Part shown: in pieces, positions 1-5,695 of the stretch
Position numbering within the stretch: position 1 is the first letter of the stretch
Layout of the letters: every line of letters begins with the position of its first letter
Assembly: GCA_946408295.1 (NCBI GenBank)
Contig: CAMJRT010000090.1
Span: forward strand, 1-5,695
Direction of reading: 5' to 3'
DNA: 5,695 bases
From: an uncultured Bacteroidales bacterium
Lineage (GTDB): Bacteria; Bacteroidota; Bacteroidia; Bacteroidales; UBA932
Notes under the pieces: model-generated
The model's input: only the letters and a program-made list of their open reading frames with translations
Database searches by the model: none
What the model was told of the DNA's origin: nothing
Made by a program: the position numbers and the translations under genes

Positions 1-472
1 CCAATACCCGACGGCACTCCGCCCGGTCCATCGGACGGAAGCGTTCGGAGGAACAGCCGTTGGGAACCACCCTCACTTTTTTATAGTCCGCATACCCATT
101 GTCCCGGAATTTGAGGATGATACGCCGAAAAAAAGGATACAGCAGCAGGAACGTACCCTTCCCCCATTCGTGAGAAGGACTGTTCTGGTAGGAAAGAACG
201 CAACGGGAAAAGAGCGGCGCCCCGGTCAGGCAAAGCAAGATACCTGTGAGCGCGTGGTGGCAGTGCAGTACCTCGTAGCGATGCGTCAGCAAATGTCCCA
301 CCAGACGCAGCCAGGCCCACAGATAACGCAGGAACGACCCCCGCCCGTCCACAAAGAACACCGCACTATCCACCCCCGCAGCCTGCAGCGACGCCACCTG
401 CGAACGGACGAAAACCCCGAACGCCGGATTTCGTTCCGAAGGATAATTATTCGTAATGTGCAGTATTCTCAT
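1..472 (-). CDS. GT4-type glycosyltransferase, N-terminal part (3' end outside window)
   Basis: This reading frame starts at the ATG at 472-470 and stays open to the left edge, giving 157 complete residues of a protein that continues outside the window. It begins MRILHITNNYPSERNPAFGV, a classic first beta strand and glycine-containing loop of the N-terminal Rossmann domain of GT-B retaining glycosyltransferases (GT4 family). Near residues 134-147 it has VRVVPNGCSSERFRP, the hallmark segment at the junction with the C-terminal nucleotide-sugar-binding domain. That C-terminal half, with the usual E-x7-E motif, is not in view. Such enzymes transfer a sugar from a nucleotide donor to a lipid-linked or saccharide acceptor at the cytoplasmic face of the membrane. 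No signal peptide is evident. The start overlaps the rodA stop by four bases, so it is probably translated with the elongation genes. Donor and acceptor cannot be inferred; a role in surface or envelope polysaccharide is a guess. Confidence 0.85.
   Translation of the reverse strand, partial: MRILHITNNYPSERNPAFGVFVRSQVASLQAAGVDSAVFFVDGRGSFLRYLWAWLRLVGHLLTHRYEVLHCHHALTGILLCLTGAPLFSRCVLSYQNSPSHEWGKGTFLLLYPFFRRIILKFRDNGYADYKKVRVVPNGCSSERFRPMDRAECRRVL
469..472 (-). promoter_or_regulatory. rodA-glycosyltransferase stop/start overlap (ATGA)
   Basis: The glycosyltransferase ATG (472-470) overlaps the rodA TGA (471-469). A purine stretch, GAGAAGAAA, lies 8-16 bases upstream of the start and could act as a weak ribosome site. 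The overlap places the glycosyltransferase in the same translational chain as the elongation genes. Confidence 0.7.
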
Positions 473-1920
473 AAGAAATATTTCTTCTCGTTACGAATCA
501 AGGATACAAAGATAAAAATCATTATGGAAAAAGACCAGAGCGACGAGCCGCCATAACTCAAAAACGGCAGCGGGATGCCGATGACCGGCATCAGGCCGAT
601 GGTCATTCCGACATTGACCATCAGGTGAATGAAGATGATGCCTGCGATGCAGTAACCGTAAATGCGCGTGAAAGACTCCCGGGAACCTTCGGACAAAACC
701 AAAATGCGCCCGATGAGGAAAACATACAGCGCGATGACCAGCAGGCAGCCCACAAAACCCCATTGCTCCCCGACGGTACAGAAAATAAAGTCCGTACTCT
801 GCTCCGGCACGAAACCGTAGGAAGACTGCGTCCCTTGCAGCCAGCCTTTGCCCCAGAAGCCGCCGGAACCGATGGCAATCATCGACTGGCGCACATTGTA
901 GCCGGCGCCGGCCGGATCTTCTTTCATCCCCAGCAGCACTTCGATACGGATGCGCTGGTGGTCCTGCAAGACATTTTGGAATACCCACGGAACCACCCGC
1001 GTGATAATCAGTCCCAGCACCAGCGCGATGGCCACGAACATACGGAAAGAATTCTTTTCCTTCCAAGCCTTCACCAGATAGCCGATGACCATCACCGAAG
1101 CCAGCGTCAGCAACACCCGGTCGGGACGGAAAAAGGAGAACATTCCTCCTTCCATCCAACGATGATAGATTGCGGGGTAATAGGCCAGCAGCAAGCCAAG
1201 CGGCAAATAAGAAAGGAGAAGAAGAAAGTTGTTTTTTTGCAGGAAGACACATCCAGCAGCCACCGCCATCGTCACCAACAGGGCGACATAGGGCGAAAGC
1301 ACCAGCGTCAGGATAAACACGACAACCAGCATCAACAATAGCAGGATCCACCAGCCGGAGAGACCTTCCCGATAGAGCATAAACAGGAAGGAAAGATACA
1401 CCAGGGCCGAGCCGGTCTCATTCTCCGCCACGATGATGAGCATCGGCAGCAGAATGATGGCCGCCGTCTGGAGAAAATCGCGCCGGTTTGAAAGGCGGTA
1501 GTTGTAGCGGCTCATCCGGTTGGCCAGCAGCAGCGCCGTCGTGATTTTGGACAGTTCCGCCGGCTGGAAACTCACCGGCCCCAGCACAAACCAGGAATGG
1601 GAGCCCCGCGTATTGGCCCCCAAAAAGATGACCGCCACCAGCAGCAGGAGCATAATGCCGTACAGCAAAGGCGCAAGCGTCTCCAGGCTGCGCGGGGAAA
1701 TGAAAAACAGAATCAGCACGCCCAGCCCCAGGGAGGTCCCGATCCAGACGAGTTGTTTCCCGCTGCGCATCTCCCAGGAAAGGATGGAGCGCACATTCTC
1801 CGGATCGTATTCGGAGGCATAGATATTGAGCCAGCCGATCAGCACCAGCAGCAGGTAGACCCCGACCAAATACCAGTCAAGGGTCTTCAGCAGACTTCGT
1901 TGTGCAATCTGTGCGGTCAT
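469..1920 (-). CDS. rodA: RodA, SEDS-family peptidoglycan glycosyltransferase
   Basis: RodA polymerises lipid II into glycan strands on the outer face of the inner membrane, working with PBP2 in side-wall elongation. The protein has 483 residues and many hydrophobic segments. Family motifs are clear: SFQPAELSK at about 117-125 (Glu122), the GAGYNVRQSMIAIGSGGFWGKGWL block at 338-361, QGTQSSYGFVPEQSTDFIF at 362-380 with Asp377 matching the essential SEDS aspartate, and PVIGIPLPFLSYGGSS at 445-460. It is over 100 residues longer than E. coli RodA (about 370). Much of the excess lies between about residues 185 and 320, which hold extra hydrophobic segments; I believe this is usual for Bacteroidota. 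The common QPDxGT-type motif is replaced by ENETGS at 166-171. The ATG at 1920 overlaps the mrdA stop as ATGA and has a GAAGG stretch just upstream at 1929-1925. The stop overlaps the next gene the same way. Confidence 0.96.
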   Translation of the reverse strand: MTAQIAQRSLLKTLDWYLVGVYLLLVLIGWLNIYASEYDPENVRSILSWEMRSGKQLVWIGTSLGLGVLILFFISPRSLETLAPLLYGIMLLLLVAVIFLGANTRGSHSWFVLGPVSFQPAELSKITTALLLANRMSRYNYRLSNRRDFLQTAAIILLPMLIIVAENETGSALVYLSFLFMLYREGLSGWWILLLLMLVVVFILTLVLSPYVALLVTMAVAAGCVFLQKNNFLLLLSYLPLGLLLAYYPAIYHRWMEGGMFSFFRPDRVLLTLASVMVIGYLVKAWKEKNSFRMFVAIALVLGLIITRVVPWVFQNVLQDHQRIRIEVLLGMKEDPAGAGYNVRQSMIAIGSGGFWGKGWLQGTQSSYGFVPEQSTDFIFCTVGEQWGFVGCLLVIALYVFLIGRILVLSEGSRESFTRIYGYCIAGIIFIHLMVNVGMTIGLMPVIGIPLPFLSYGGSSLWSFSIMIFIFVSLIRNEKKYFL

Positions 1921-1929
1921 TTCGCCTTC
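1917..1929 (-). promoter_or_regulatory. mrdA-rodA overlap (ATGA) with SD-like GAAGG
   Basis: The rodA ATG (1920-1918) overlaps the mrdA TGA (1919-1917). GAAGG at 1929-1925, four bases before the start, is the best Shine-Dalgarno-like sequence among the junctions, though its spacing is short. Coupling would help keep RodA and PBP2 near equal amounts, which suits two subunits of one synthase; that is inference. Confidence 0.65.
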
Positions 1930-3767
1930 ACTTTATGCATTAGATTCCCTTCCAGCACCCGCTTTTCCAAGGGCTTGCGAGCTTCGGAAATGCCACCGGA
2001 AAGATACTGCTCCACCAGCAAAGAGGCGACAGGCGCCGCCCATGCGGCTCCGAAACCGCCATTTTCTACATAGGCCGCCACGGCGATTTTCGGATTCTCC
2101 CGGGGAGCGAAACAAATGAATACGGAGTGGTCGTCCCCGTGCGGGTTTTGGGCCGTCCCCGTCTTGCCGCAAATTTCCAGCCCCTCGACCGCCGCTACAC
2201 CGGCCGTCGCCCCGCTGCCCAAACCGGCATTGACCGCCCGGTACATACCCGGAATGAGCTTGGCAAAATGCGCCGTGTCAATCTGCGTATAATGCCGCTC
2301 GCGATATTTTTCATCCAACGGAACCTGCCCGTTTCCTTTCACCAGATGCGGGATATAATAATAGCCCCGGTTGGCCAGAGTGGCACACAAGTTGGCCAGA
2401 TGCAAAGGCGTACAGCCGAGTTCCCCCTGCCCGATGGACAGGGAAAGGATGGTGTGCGCCTTCCAAGCGTTCTTACCGTAATAGCGGTCATAATAGGAAG
2501 CCTGCGGGATAAAGCCGCCCAACTCGGAGGGAAAATCGCTGCCCAGTTTATGACCGAAGCCGAAACTTTCCACATAGGCCCGCCATTGCGAAAAAGCCTT
2601 CTCGGAACTGCCATAAGCAGGGTTGTCGATGAGATCCTTGAACACATAGCAGAAATATGCGTTGCACGACATCATGATCGCCTCGTCCATATTGATGGGA
2701 GAACGATGGCTGTGGCAGCCCAGACGGCTGTTTCTGCCATAATGATAACCCAAGTGGCAGGGATAGAGCATAGAAGGCTTGAGCACTCCTTCCTGCAAAC
2801 CGATCAGCGCATTGACCAGTTTGAATACCGAGCCCGGCGGGTAGGAAGCCTGCACCGCCCGGTTGAACATCGGCTTATAGGGGTTGGCGGCGATTTCTTT
2901 GTAATGCGAACCGATGTCCGCCAGACACTCCACATCGATGCCCGGACTGGAAACCAGGGTCAAAATCTCGCCGGTCGATGGCTCGATGGCAACCAGCGAG
3001 CCTACTTTGTTCTTCATCAGTTGCTGTCCATAGTGCTGGAGGTGCGCGTCGATGGTGGTCGTAATATCCATTCCGGACACCGCCGGCTTGTCCGCCTCAC
3101 CGTTGCGGTAGGACGCTCCGATTCTTCCCCGAGAATCGCGGTAGAAAATTTTTTCACCCTTTTCTCCCCGCAGCAGGCGTTCGCAAGAAAATTCGAGTCC
3201 CGTCTTGCCGGCATAATCCCCGCTCTTGTACTCGGGATGCGCCTTGATATAGGCGGCGTCCACCTCGCTGATGTAGCCGAGCAGATTCCCCCCGGCGTTG
3301 TAAGGATATTGGCGCAGGCTTCGGGCCTGGCCGGAGAATCCGGGGAAACGGTAGGAAATCTCCTCAAAACGCATATAGGTCTCCTCCGGCAACTTGGGAA
3401 ACATCACCACGCTGCGGTAGCCGATTTTTCGACGGGACTGACGGGAGGTATATTCGGCCAACTTCCTTTTGATGATTTCCACTTCGATCCCCAAAACCTG
3501 ACTCAGCAAAAGGGTATCGAAAGGTTCCAGCGCAGTAGGCGTACAGAGCAAATCGTAACAAATCTTGTTGCCCACCAGAATCTGTCCATTACGGTCATAG
3601 ATGATACCCCGTAACGGATAGACCGGGATATGGACCATGGAGTTGTTGCGTGCATCCGTCTTGTAACTGTCGTCCACCAGTTGGATATAGAAAATGCGCC
3701 CCAGCAGAATCAAGGCTGCTACTGCCAGGGCAGCCATCATCCGGATATGGCGCACGGACTCTTTCAT
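1917..3767 (-). CDS. mrdA: Penicillin-binding protein 2 (class B PBP, transpeptidase of the Rod complex)
   Basis: This D,D-transpeptidase cross-links new peptidoglycan during elongation and activates its partner RodA. The 616-residue protein has a short cytoplasmic N-terminus and one membrane anchor at about 9-29. The class B pedestal motif RGIIYDRNG is at 53-61, and GKTGLEFSCERLLRGEKG at 187-204. The transpeptidase domain starts near 255. All three active-site motifs are intact: SVFK with nucleophile Ser313 and Lys316, SCN at 367-369, and KTGT at 535-538. A Cys/His cluster (Cys337, His338, Cys351, His352, His354) lies between the first two motifs, in the region where E. coli PBP2 binds zinc. 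The frame extends 26 codons upstream to 3845, but I chose the ATG at 3767 because it makes a four-base ATGA overlap with the mreD stop and gives the expected short tail before the membrane anchor. The product would be a target of beta-lactams. Confidence 0.97.
   Translation of the reverse strand: MKESVRHIRMMAALAVAALILLGRIFYIQLVDDSYKTDARNNSMVHIPVYPLRGIIYDRNGQILVGNKICYDLLCTPTALEPFDTLLLSQVLGIEVEIIKRKLAEYTSRQSRRKIGYRSVVMFPKLPEETYMRFEEISYRFPGFSGQARSLRQYPYNAGGNLLGYISEVDAAYIKAHPEYKSGDYAGKTGLEFSCERLLRGEKGEKIFYRDSRGRIGASYRNGEADKPAVSGMDITTTIDAHLQHYGQQLMKNKVGSLVAIEPSTGEILTLVSSPGIDVECLADIGSHYKEIAANPYKPMFNRAVQASYPPGSVFKLVNALIGLQEGVLKPSMLYPCHLGYHYGRNSRLGCHSHRSPINMDEAIMMSCNAYFCYVFKDLIDNPAYGSSEKAFSQWRAYVESFGFGHKLGSDFPSELGGFIPQASYYDRYYGKNAWKAHTILSLSIGQGELGCTPLHLANLCATLANRGYYYIPHLVKGNGQVPLDEKYRERHYTQIDTAHFAKLIPGMYRAVNAGLGSGATAGVAAVEGLEICGKTGTAQNPHGDDHSVFICFAPRENPKIAVAAYVENGGFGAAWAAPVASLLVEQYLSGGISEARKPLEKRVLEGNLMHKVKAK
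3764..3767 (-). promoter_or_regulatory. mreD-mrdA stop/start overlap (ATGA)
   Basis: The mrdA ATG (3767-3765) overlaps the mreD TGA (3766-3764). The sequence before it, CTGGAAAAATG, is A-rich with only a weak GGA. This overlap is the main reason for choosing 3767 over the upstream in-frame start at 3845 for PBP2. Confidence 0.7.
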
Positions 3768-4264
3768 TTTTCCAGAAAGGCCAGCAAAACGGGCACCGAC
3801 AACAACAGGTCGGCCACCAGGGAACATCCAAAAGTAAACAGGCAAGGCAGAAACGCGCGCTCACCGGCAGCGTCCACCGCCACATACAAGACCAGAAAAA
3901 GAGCCGTGCAGAGCAGGGTGCATCCCAGGATGCGGAGCAGCCCCCCTTTTCGCCAGGAAATCACTTCTCCCCGGGAGACCAGTTCTTCGCTGAAAAAGCG
4001 CACCAGCAGGAAGCGGCGGACCAGAGCGACCGGCACCAAAGAAAAGGCATTGAGACCCAGGATGCCGTCCACCAGAAAATCGACCGCCAGACCACTCAAA
4101 AAAGCGACCCCCATCAATCGAAGGGTGGACCAATGGGTGGGCAGACAGAGTATCATGGCCGGAAGCAGGGTCAGCACACACCACGGACCGGTCTGGAACA
4201 AGTGACCGATGAGCACCTGAACGAGCAACAGCATGAAAAAGAGAAAAGATACATTCCGGTTCAT
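3764..4264 (-). CDS. mreD: MreD, rod shape-determining membrane protein
   Basis: MreD is a small polytopic inner-membrane protein of the Rod complex, thought to connect MreC, MreB and the PBP2-RodA synthase. Its biochemical activity is not established. The product has 166 residues, close to the usual family length of 160-180. About six hydrophobic segments are visible, near residues 5-21, 26-42, 47-65, 69-85, 111-130 and 138-160. The stretch SGLAVDFLVDGILGLNAFSLVPVALV at 57-82 fits the conserved MreD core, in which a D-x(n)-G-x-N-A pattern recurs. A charged loop around 92-108 separates the two halves. Sequence identity in this family is low, so the call depends partly on position: it lies exactly between mreC and mrdA and overlaps both by four bases (ATGA). 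I noticed no truncation or frameshift. Confidence 0.93.
   Translation of the reverse strand: MNRNVSFLFFMLLLVQVLIGHLFQTGPWCVLTLLPAMILCLPTHWSTLRLMGVAFLSGLAVDFLVDGILGLNAFSLVPVALVRRFLLVRFFSEELVSRGEVISWRKGGLLRILGCTLLCTALFLVLYVAVDAAGERAFLPCLFTFGCSLVADLLLSVPVLLAFLEK
4261..4264 (-). promoter_or_regulatory. mreC-mreD stop/start overlap (ATGA)
   Basis: The mreD ATG (4264-4262) overlaps the mreC TGA (4263-4261) in the four-base form ATGA. A weak purine stretch, GGAACG, lies directly before the start, too close to be a standard Shine-Dalgarno site. Translational coupling is inferred. Confidence 0.7.
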
Positions 4265-5049
4265 CGTTCCAACTGTTCTATTTCTTCCCGCCAGGCCCTG
4301 TCCGCTATCATTACATAGCGCAAGCGGGTGGGGTCTTCATACAAAAAAACTTCGATGGTCTGTGTTCCGTCCTTGGAAAAGCGGCTTTCACCCGTTACCC
4401 CCAAAGGAATGTCGGACGGAAACAAGCCGGAATAAGGACTCGTACGGATTTCCCGGCCGGGAGGAATCACAATATGGTGGGGAATGGAACGGATGCAGGC
4501 ACCGCTGCGGCCTTTTCCATCCCAGCTCATCGGGCCGGTGACCCCGGTGCTGTCTTCACGGACACTGACGGTCATCCCCACGCTGAAGAACGAGCGCACG
4601 TAACTATAATGCGATGTGACCGCCTCCACCACCCCGACCACACCGCGGGGCGTAATCACACCGCTGGTGGCACGCACCCCGTCGTCGGACCCTTTATCCA
4701 GAAGGTAATAACTATGGTCGCCCTTAAATTGATGTTTGACGATTTCCGCAGGCAGGAAGGTCCACTCCTCGGTACTCACCGGATGCACGCCGACCTCTCC
4801 GCTGCGCATCCGCATGAGTGAAAGGTTTTGCTCGGACAGCAACTCATTCTCCGCCCTCAGATGAAGATAACGTTCCACTTTTTCGACGCCCCCCCAGACA
4901 AAGGCCGTAACCGTATGTACCATTCCACCCATCCATGAACGTTGGATTCCGGAGTTGGCTCCTATCAAAGCCAATGCAGCCACTTCCATCGCAAGGAAGG
5001 CGGCTGCATTGAGCCAATGCCGACGGGTATTCGTACGACCGGCAGACAT
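4261..5049 (-). CDS. mreC: MreC, rod shape-determining scaffold protein
   Basis: MreC is a bitopic inner-membrane protein whose periplasmic part binds and activates PBP2. The 262-residue product has a basic N-terminus (RTNTRR), one membrane segment at about 13-31, an amphipathic predicted coiled coil at about 54-82 (VEKVERYLHLRAENELLSEQ), and then the double beta-barrel domain from about 98. In that domain YYLLDKGSDDGVRATSGVITPRGVVGVV (114-141) and TSPYSGLFPSDIPLGVTG (203-220) are typical MreC blocks. The frame is open further upstream to 5442, but that part runs inside mreB in another frame and lacks MreC character. The ATG at 5049 shares one base with the mreB stop (TGATG) and gives the normal topology, so I take it as the start. 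No clear Shine-Dalgarno sequence precedes it, which is common in Bacteroidota. The protein is shorter than E. coli MreC (367), mainly because it lacks a long C-terminal tail. Confidence 0.95.
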   Translation of the reverse strand: MSAGRTNTRRHWLNAAAFLAMEVAALALIGANSGIQRSWMGGMVHTVTAFVWGGVEKVERYLHLRAENELLSEQNLSLMRMRSGEVGVHPVSTEEWTFLPAEIVKHQFKGDHSYYLLDKGSDDGVRATSGVITPRGVVGVVEAVTSHYSYVRSFFSVGMTVSVREDSTGVTGPMSWDGKGRSGACIRSIPHHIVIPPGREIRTSPYSGLFPSDIPLGVTGESRFSKDGTQTIEVFLYEDPTRLRYVMIADRAWREEIEQLER

Positions 5050-5051
5050 CA
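5047..5051 (-). promoter_or_regulatory. mreB-mreC stop/start overlap (TGATG)
   Basis: On the minus strand the mreB stop TGA (5051-5049) shares its final A with the mreC ATG (5049-5047). The bases just upstream are pyrimidine-rich and show no Shine-Dalgarno match. Translation of mreC probably depends on ribosomes finishing mreB, a termination-reinitiation arrangement. The overlap is read directly; the coupling is inferred. Confidence 0.7.
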
Positions 5052-5695
5052 GCGCATCAAGAAGGAGAAGTATTTCTGCGTATCTTTCAAAGCAATACAA
5101 GTTCCACGGGCCACGGCCTTGAGCGGGTCTTCCGCCACGTGGAAAGGAATGTTCATCTTGTCGGAGAAACGGGCGGCCAGACCGCGCAGCAAGGCGCCGC
5201 CTCCGGCCAGCCAAATGCCGTCCGCCACAATATCGGAATAATGCTCGGGCGGAGTCTGCTCCAGCACATGGATGATGGCCTGCTCCAGTTTGCTGATGGT
5301 CTTGTCCAGGCAGTGGGCAATCTCTTCGTAGGTCACCACCGCTTCCACCGGACGGGCTGTCATCATATTGGGCCCGACCACGCGGAACGGTTCGGGCACT
5401 TCTTCGGGGGGCAGATTCGGGATTACGGCTCCCACCGCACATTTGATTTCCTCCGCCGTCACTTCACCCACTTTGAGGCTGTACTGCTGACGCATATAGT
5501 CCTGAATATCTTTTGTAAAGGCATCCCCGGCCGTACGCACGCTGTCCTGGACCACGATGCCGCCAAGTGAAATCACGGCAATCTCCGTCGTACCGCCTCC
5601 GATGTCCACCACCATATTTCCTTTGGGCTCCAGCACATTCAGGCCGATACCGAGGGCGGAAGCCATCGGCTCGAACACCAGATAAATATCGCGGC
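5049..5695 (-). CDS. mreB: MreB, actin-like cell-shape protein, C-terminal part (5' end outside window)
   Basis: MreB polymerises with ATP into membrane-associated filaments that orient side-wall peptidoglycan synthesis. Only the last 214 complete residues are present, of roughly 340 expected; the start and the first phosphate-binding loop lie beyond the right edge. The visible part opens RDIYLVFEPMASALGIGL, the conserved MreB segment before the second phosphate motif, which follows as VVDIGGGTTEIAVISLGGIV. The adenosine-side motif is ADGIWLAGGGALLRGL, and the C-terminus is PFHVAEDPLKAVARGT...FSFLMR. The GPNMMTARP segment and the FSFLMR ending resemble Bacteroidota MreB as I recall it. A GTG at 5678 is an internal codon, not the start, because homology continues upstream of it to the edge. 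The stop TGA at 5051-5049 overlaps the mreC start by one base. Family assignment is secure, although Phe replaces the Glu often seen before EPMA. Confidence 0.97.
   Translation of the reverse strand, partial: RDIYLVFEPMASALGIGLNVLEPKGNMVVDIGGGTTEIAVISLGGIVVQDSVRTAGDAFTKDIQDYMRQQYSLKVGEVTAEEIKCAVGAVIPNLPPEEVPEPFRVVGPNMMTARPVEAVVTYEEIAHCLDKTISKLEQAIIHVLEQTPPEHYSDIVADGIWLAGGGALLRGLAARFSDKMNIPFHVAEDPLKAVARGTCIALKDTQKYFSFLMR

Noticed and set aside
81..320. A 79-codon minus-strand frame in the leftmost region
   Set aside because: It overlaps the glycosyltransferase on the same strand in a different frame. The glycosyltransferase frame has clear GT4 motifs at both ends of the visible part, so this one is a shadow.
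625..1341. A 238-codon plus-strand open frame opposite rodA
   Set aside because: Its composition is low in hydrophobics and high in His, Gln and Arg, typical of the reverse complement of a membrane-protein gene. No start context or family match was seen.
2127..3614. A 495-codon open frame on the plus strand, antisense to mrdA
   Set aside because: It lies wholly opposite a well-identified PBP2 gene, and its translation is rich in Arg, His and Gln with no recognisable domain. Long antisense frames are expected opposite GC-rich genes with strong third-position bias.
3768..3845. Upstream extension of PBP2 by 26 residues
   Set aside because: The extra residues overlap mreD and do not look like a PBP2 N-terminus. 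The ATG at 3767 forms the same ATGA overlap seen at the other junctions and sits just before the membrane anchor.
3630..4318. Overlapping plus-strand frames of about 190 and 220 codons opposite mreD and the end of mreC
   Set aside because: They are polar, repetitive in Gln, Arg and Ser, and mirror the hydrophobic mreD sequence on the other strand. They look like shadows.
5050..5442. N-terminal extension of the MreC frame into mreB (131 residues)
   Set aside because: The translation is Arg- and Gly-rich and unlike MreC; the region encodes conserved MreB in another frame. The ATG at 5049 gives a normal MreC topology.
1..5695. Search for promoters, terminators, RNA genes, insertion sequences and CRISPR repeats
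   Set aside because: No intergenic space exists in the window, and I saw no repeated units, transposase motifs or hairpin plus T-run at gene ends. Internal promoters within genes cannot be judged by eye.

Overview
The window is one uninterrupted block of minus-strand coding sequence. It holds most of a cell-elongation (Rod complex, or elongasome) operon. In transcription order, from high to low coordinates, the genes are mreB (C-terminal part, cut by the right edge), mreC, mreD, mrdA (PBP2), rodA (mrdB) and the first 157 codons of a GT4-type glycosyltransferase (cut by the left edge). No intergenic base remains: all five junctions are stop/start overlaps, one TGATG and four ATGA. I found no RNA gene, insertion sequence, CRISPR array, terminator or promoter. 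The operon promoter must lie upstream of mreB, outside the window.

The source is most likely a member of the Bacteroidota, probably of the order Bacteroidales, with a fairly high GC content (mid-50s per cent, estimated by eye). This rests on recalled family features: the MreB segment reading GPNMMTARP and the MreB C-terminus FSFLMR; the PBP2 Cys/His-rich segment next to SCN and the following DNPAYGS stretch; the RodA of 483 residues with NETGSALVY where most homologues have a QPDxGT-type motif; and the lack of strong Shine-Dalgarno sequences at most starts. Genus cannot be decided from this sequence alone.

MreB is the actin-like filament protein under the inner membrane. MreC and MreD link it to the periplasmic machinery. 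RodA (SEDS glycan polymerase) and PBP2 (class B transpeptidase) form the core peptidoglycan synthase for side-wall growth. Visible active-site motifs are intact in PBP2 (SVFK, SCN, KTGT) and RodA (Asp377 in the STDFIF motif), so the system looks functional. The glycosyltransferase is fused to this unit by an ATGA overlap with rodA. Its substrate is unknown, and it is the least expected part of the window.

This is mostly a well-known housekeeping locus, and I found no convincing undescribed system. The points worth a second look are the chained overlaps, the coupled glycosyltransferase, the enlarged middle of RodA, the altered RodA motif and a possible metal site in PBP2.
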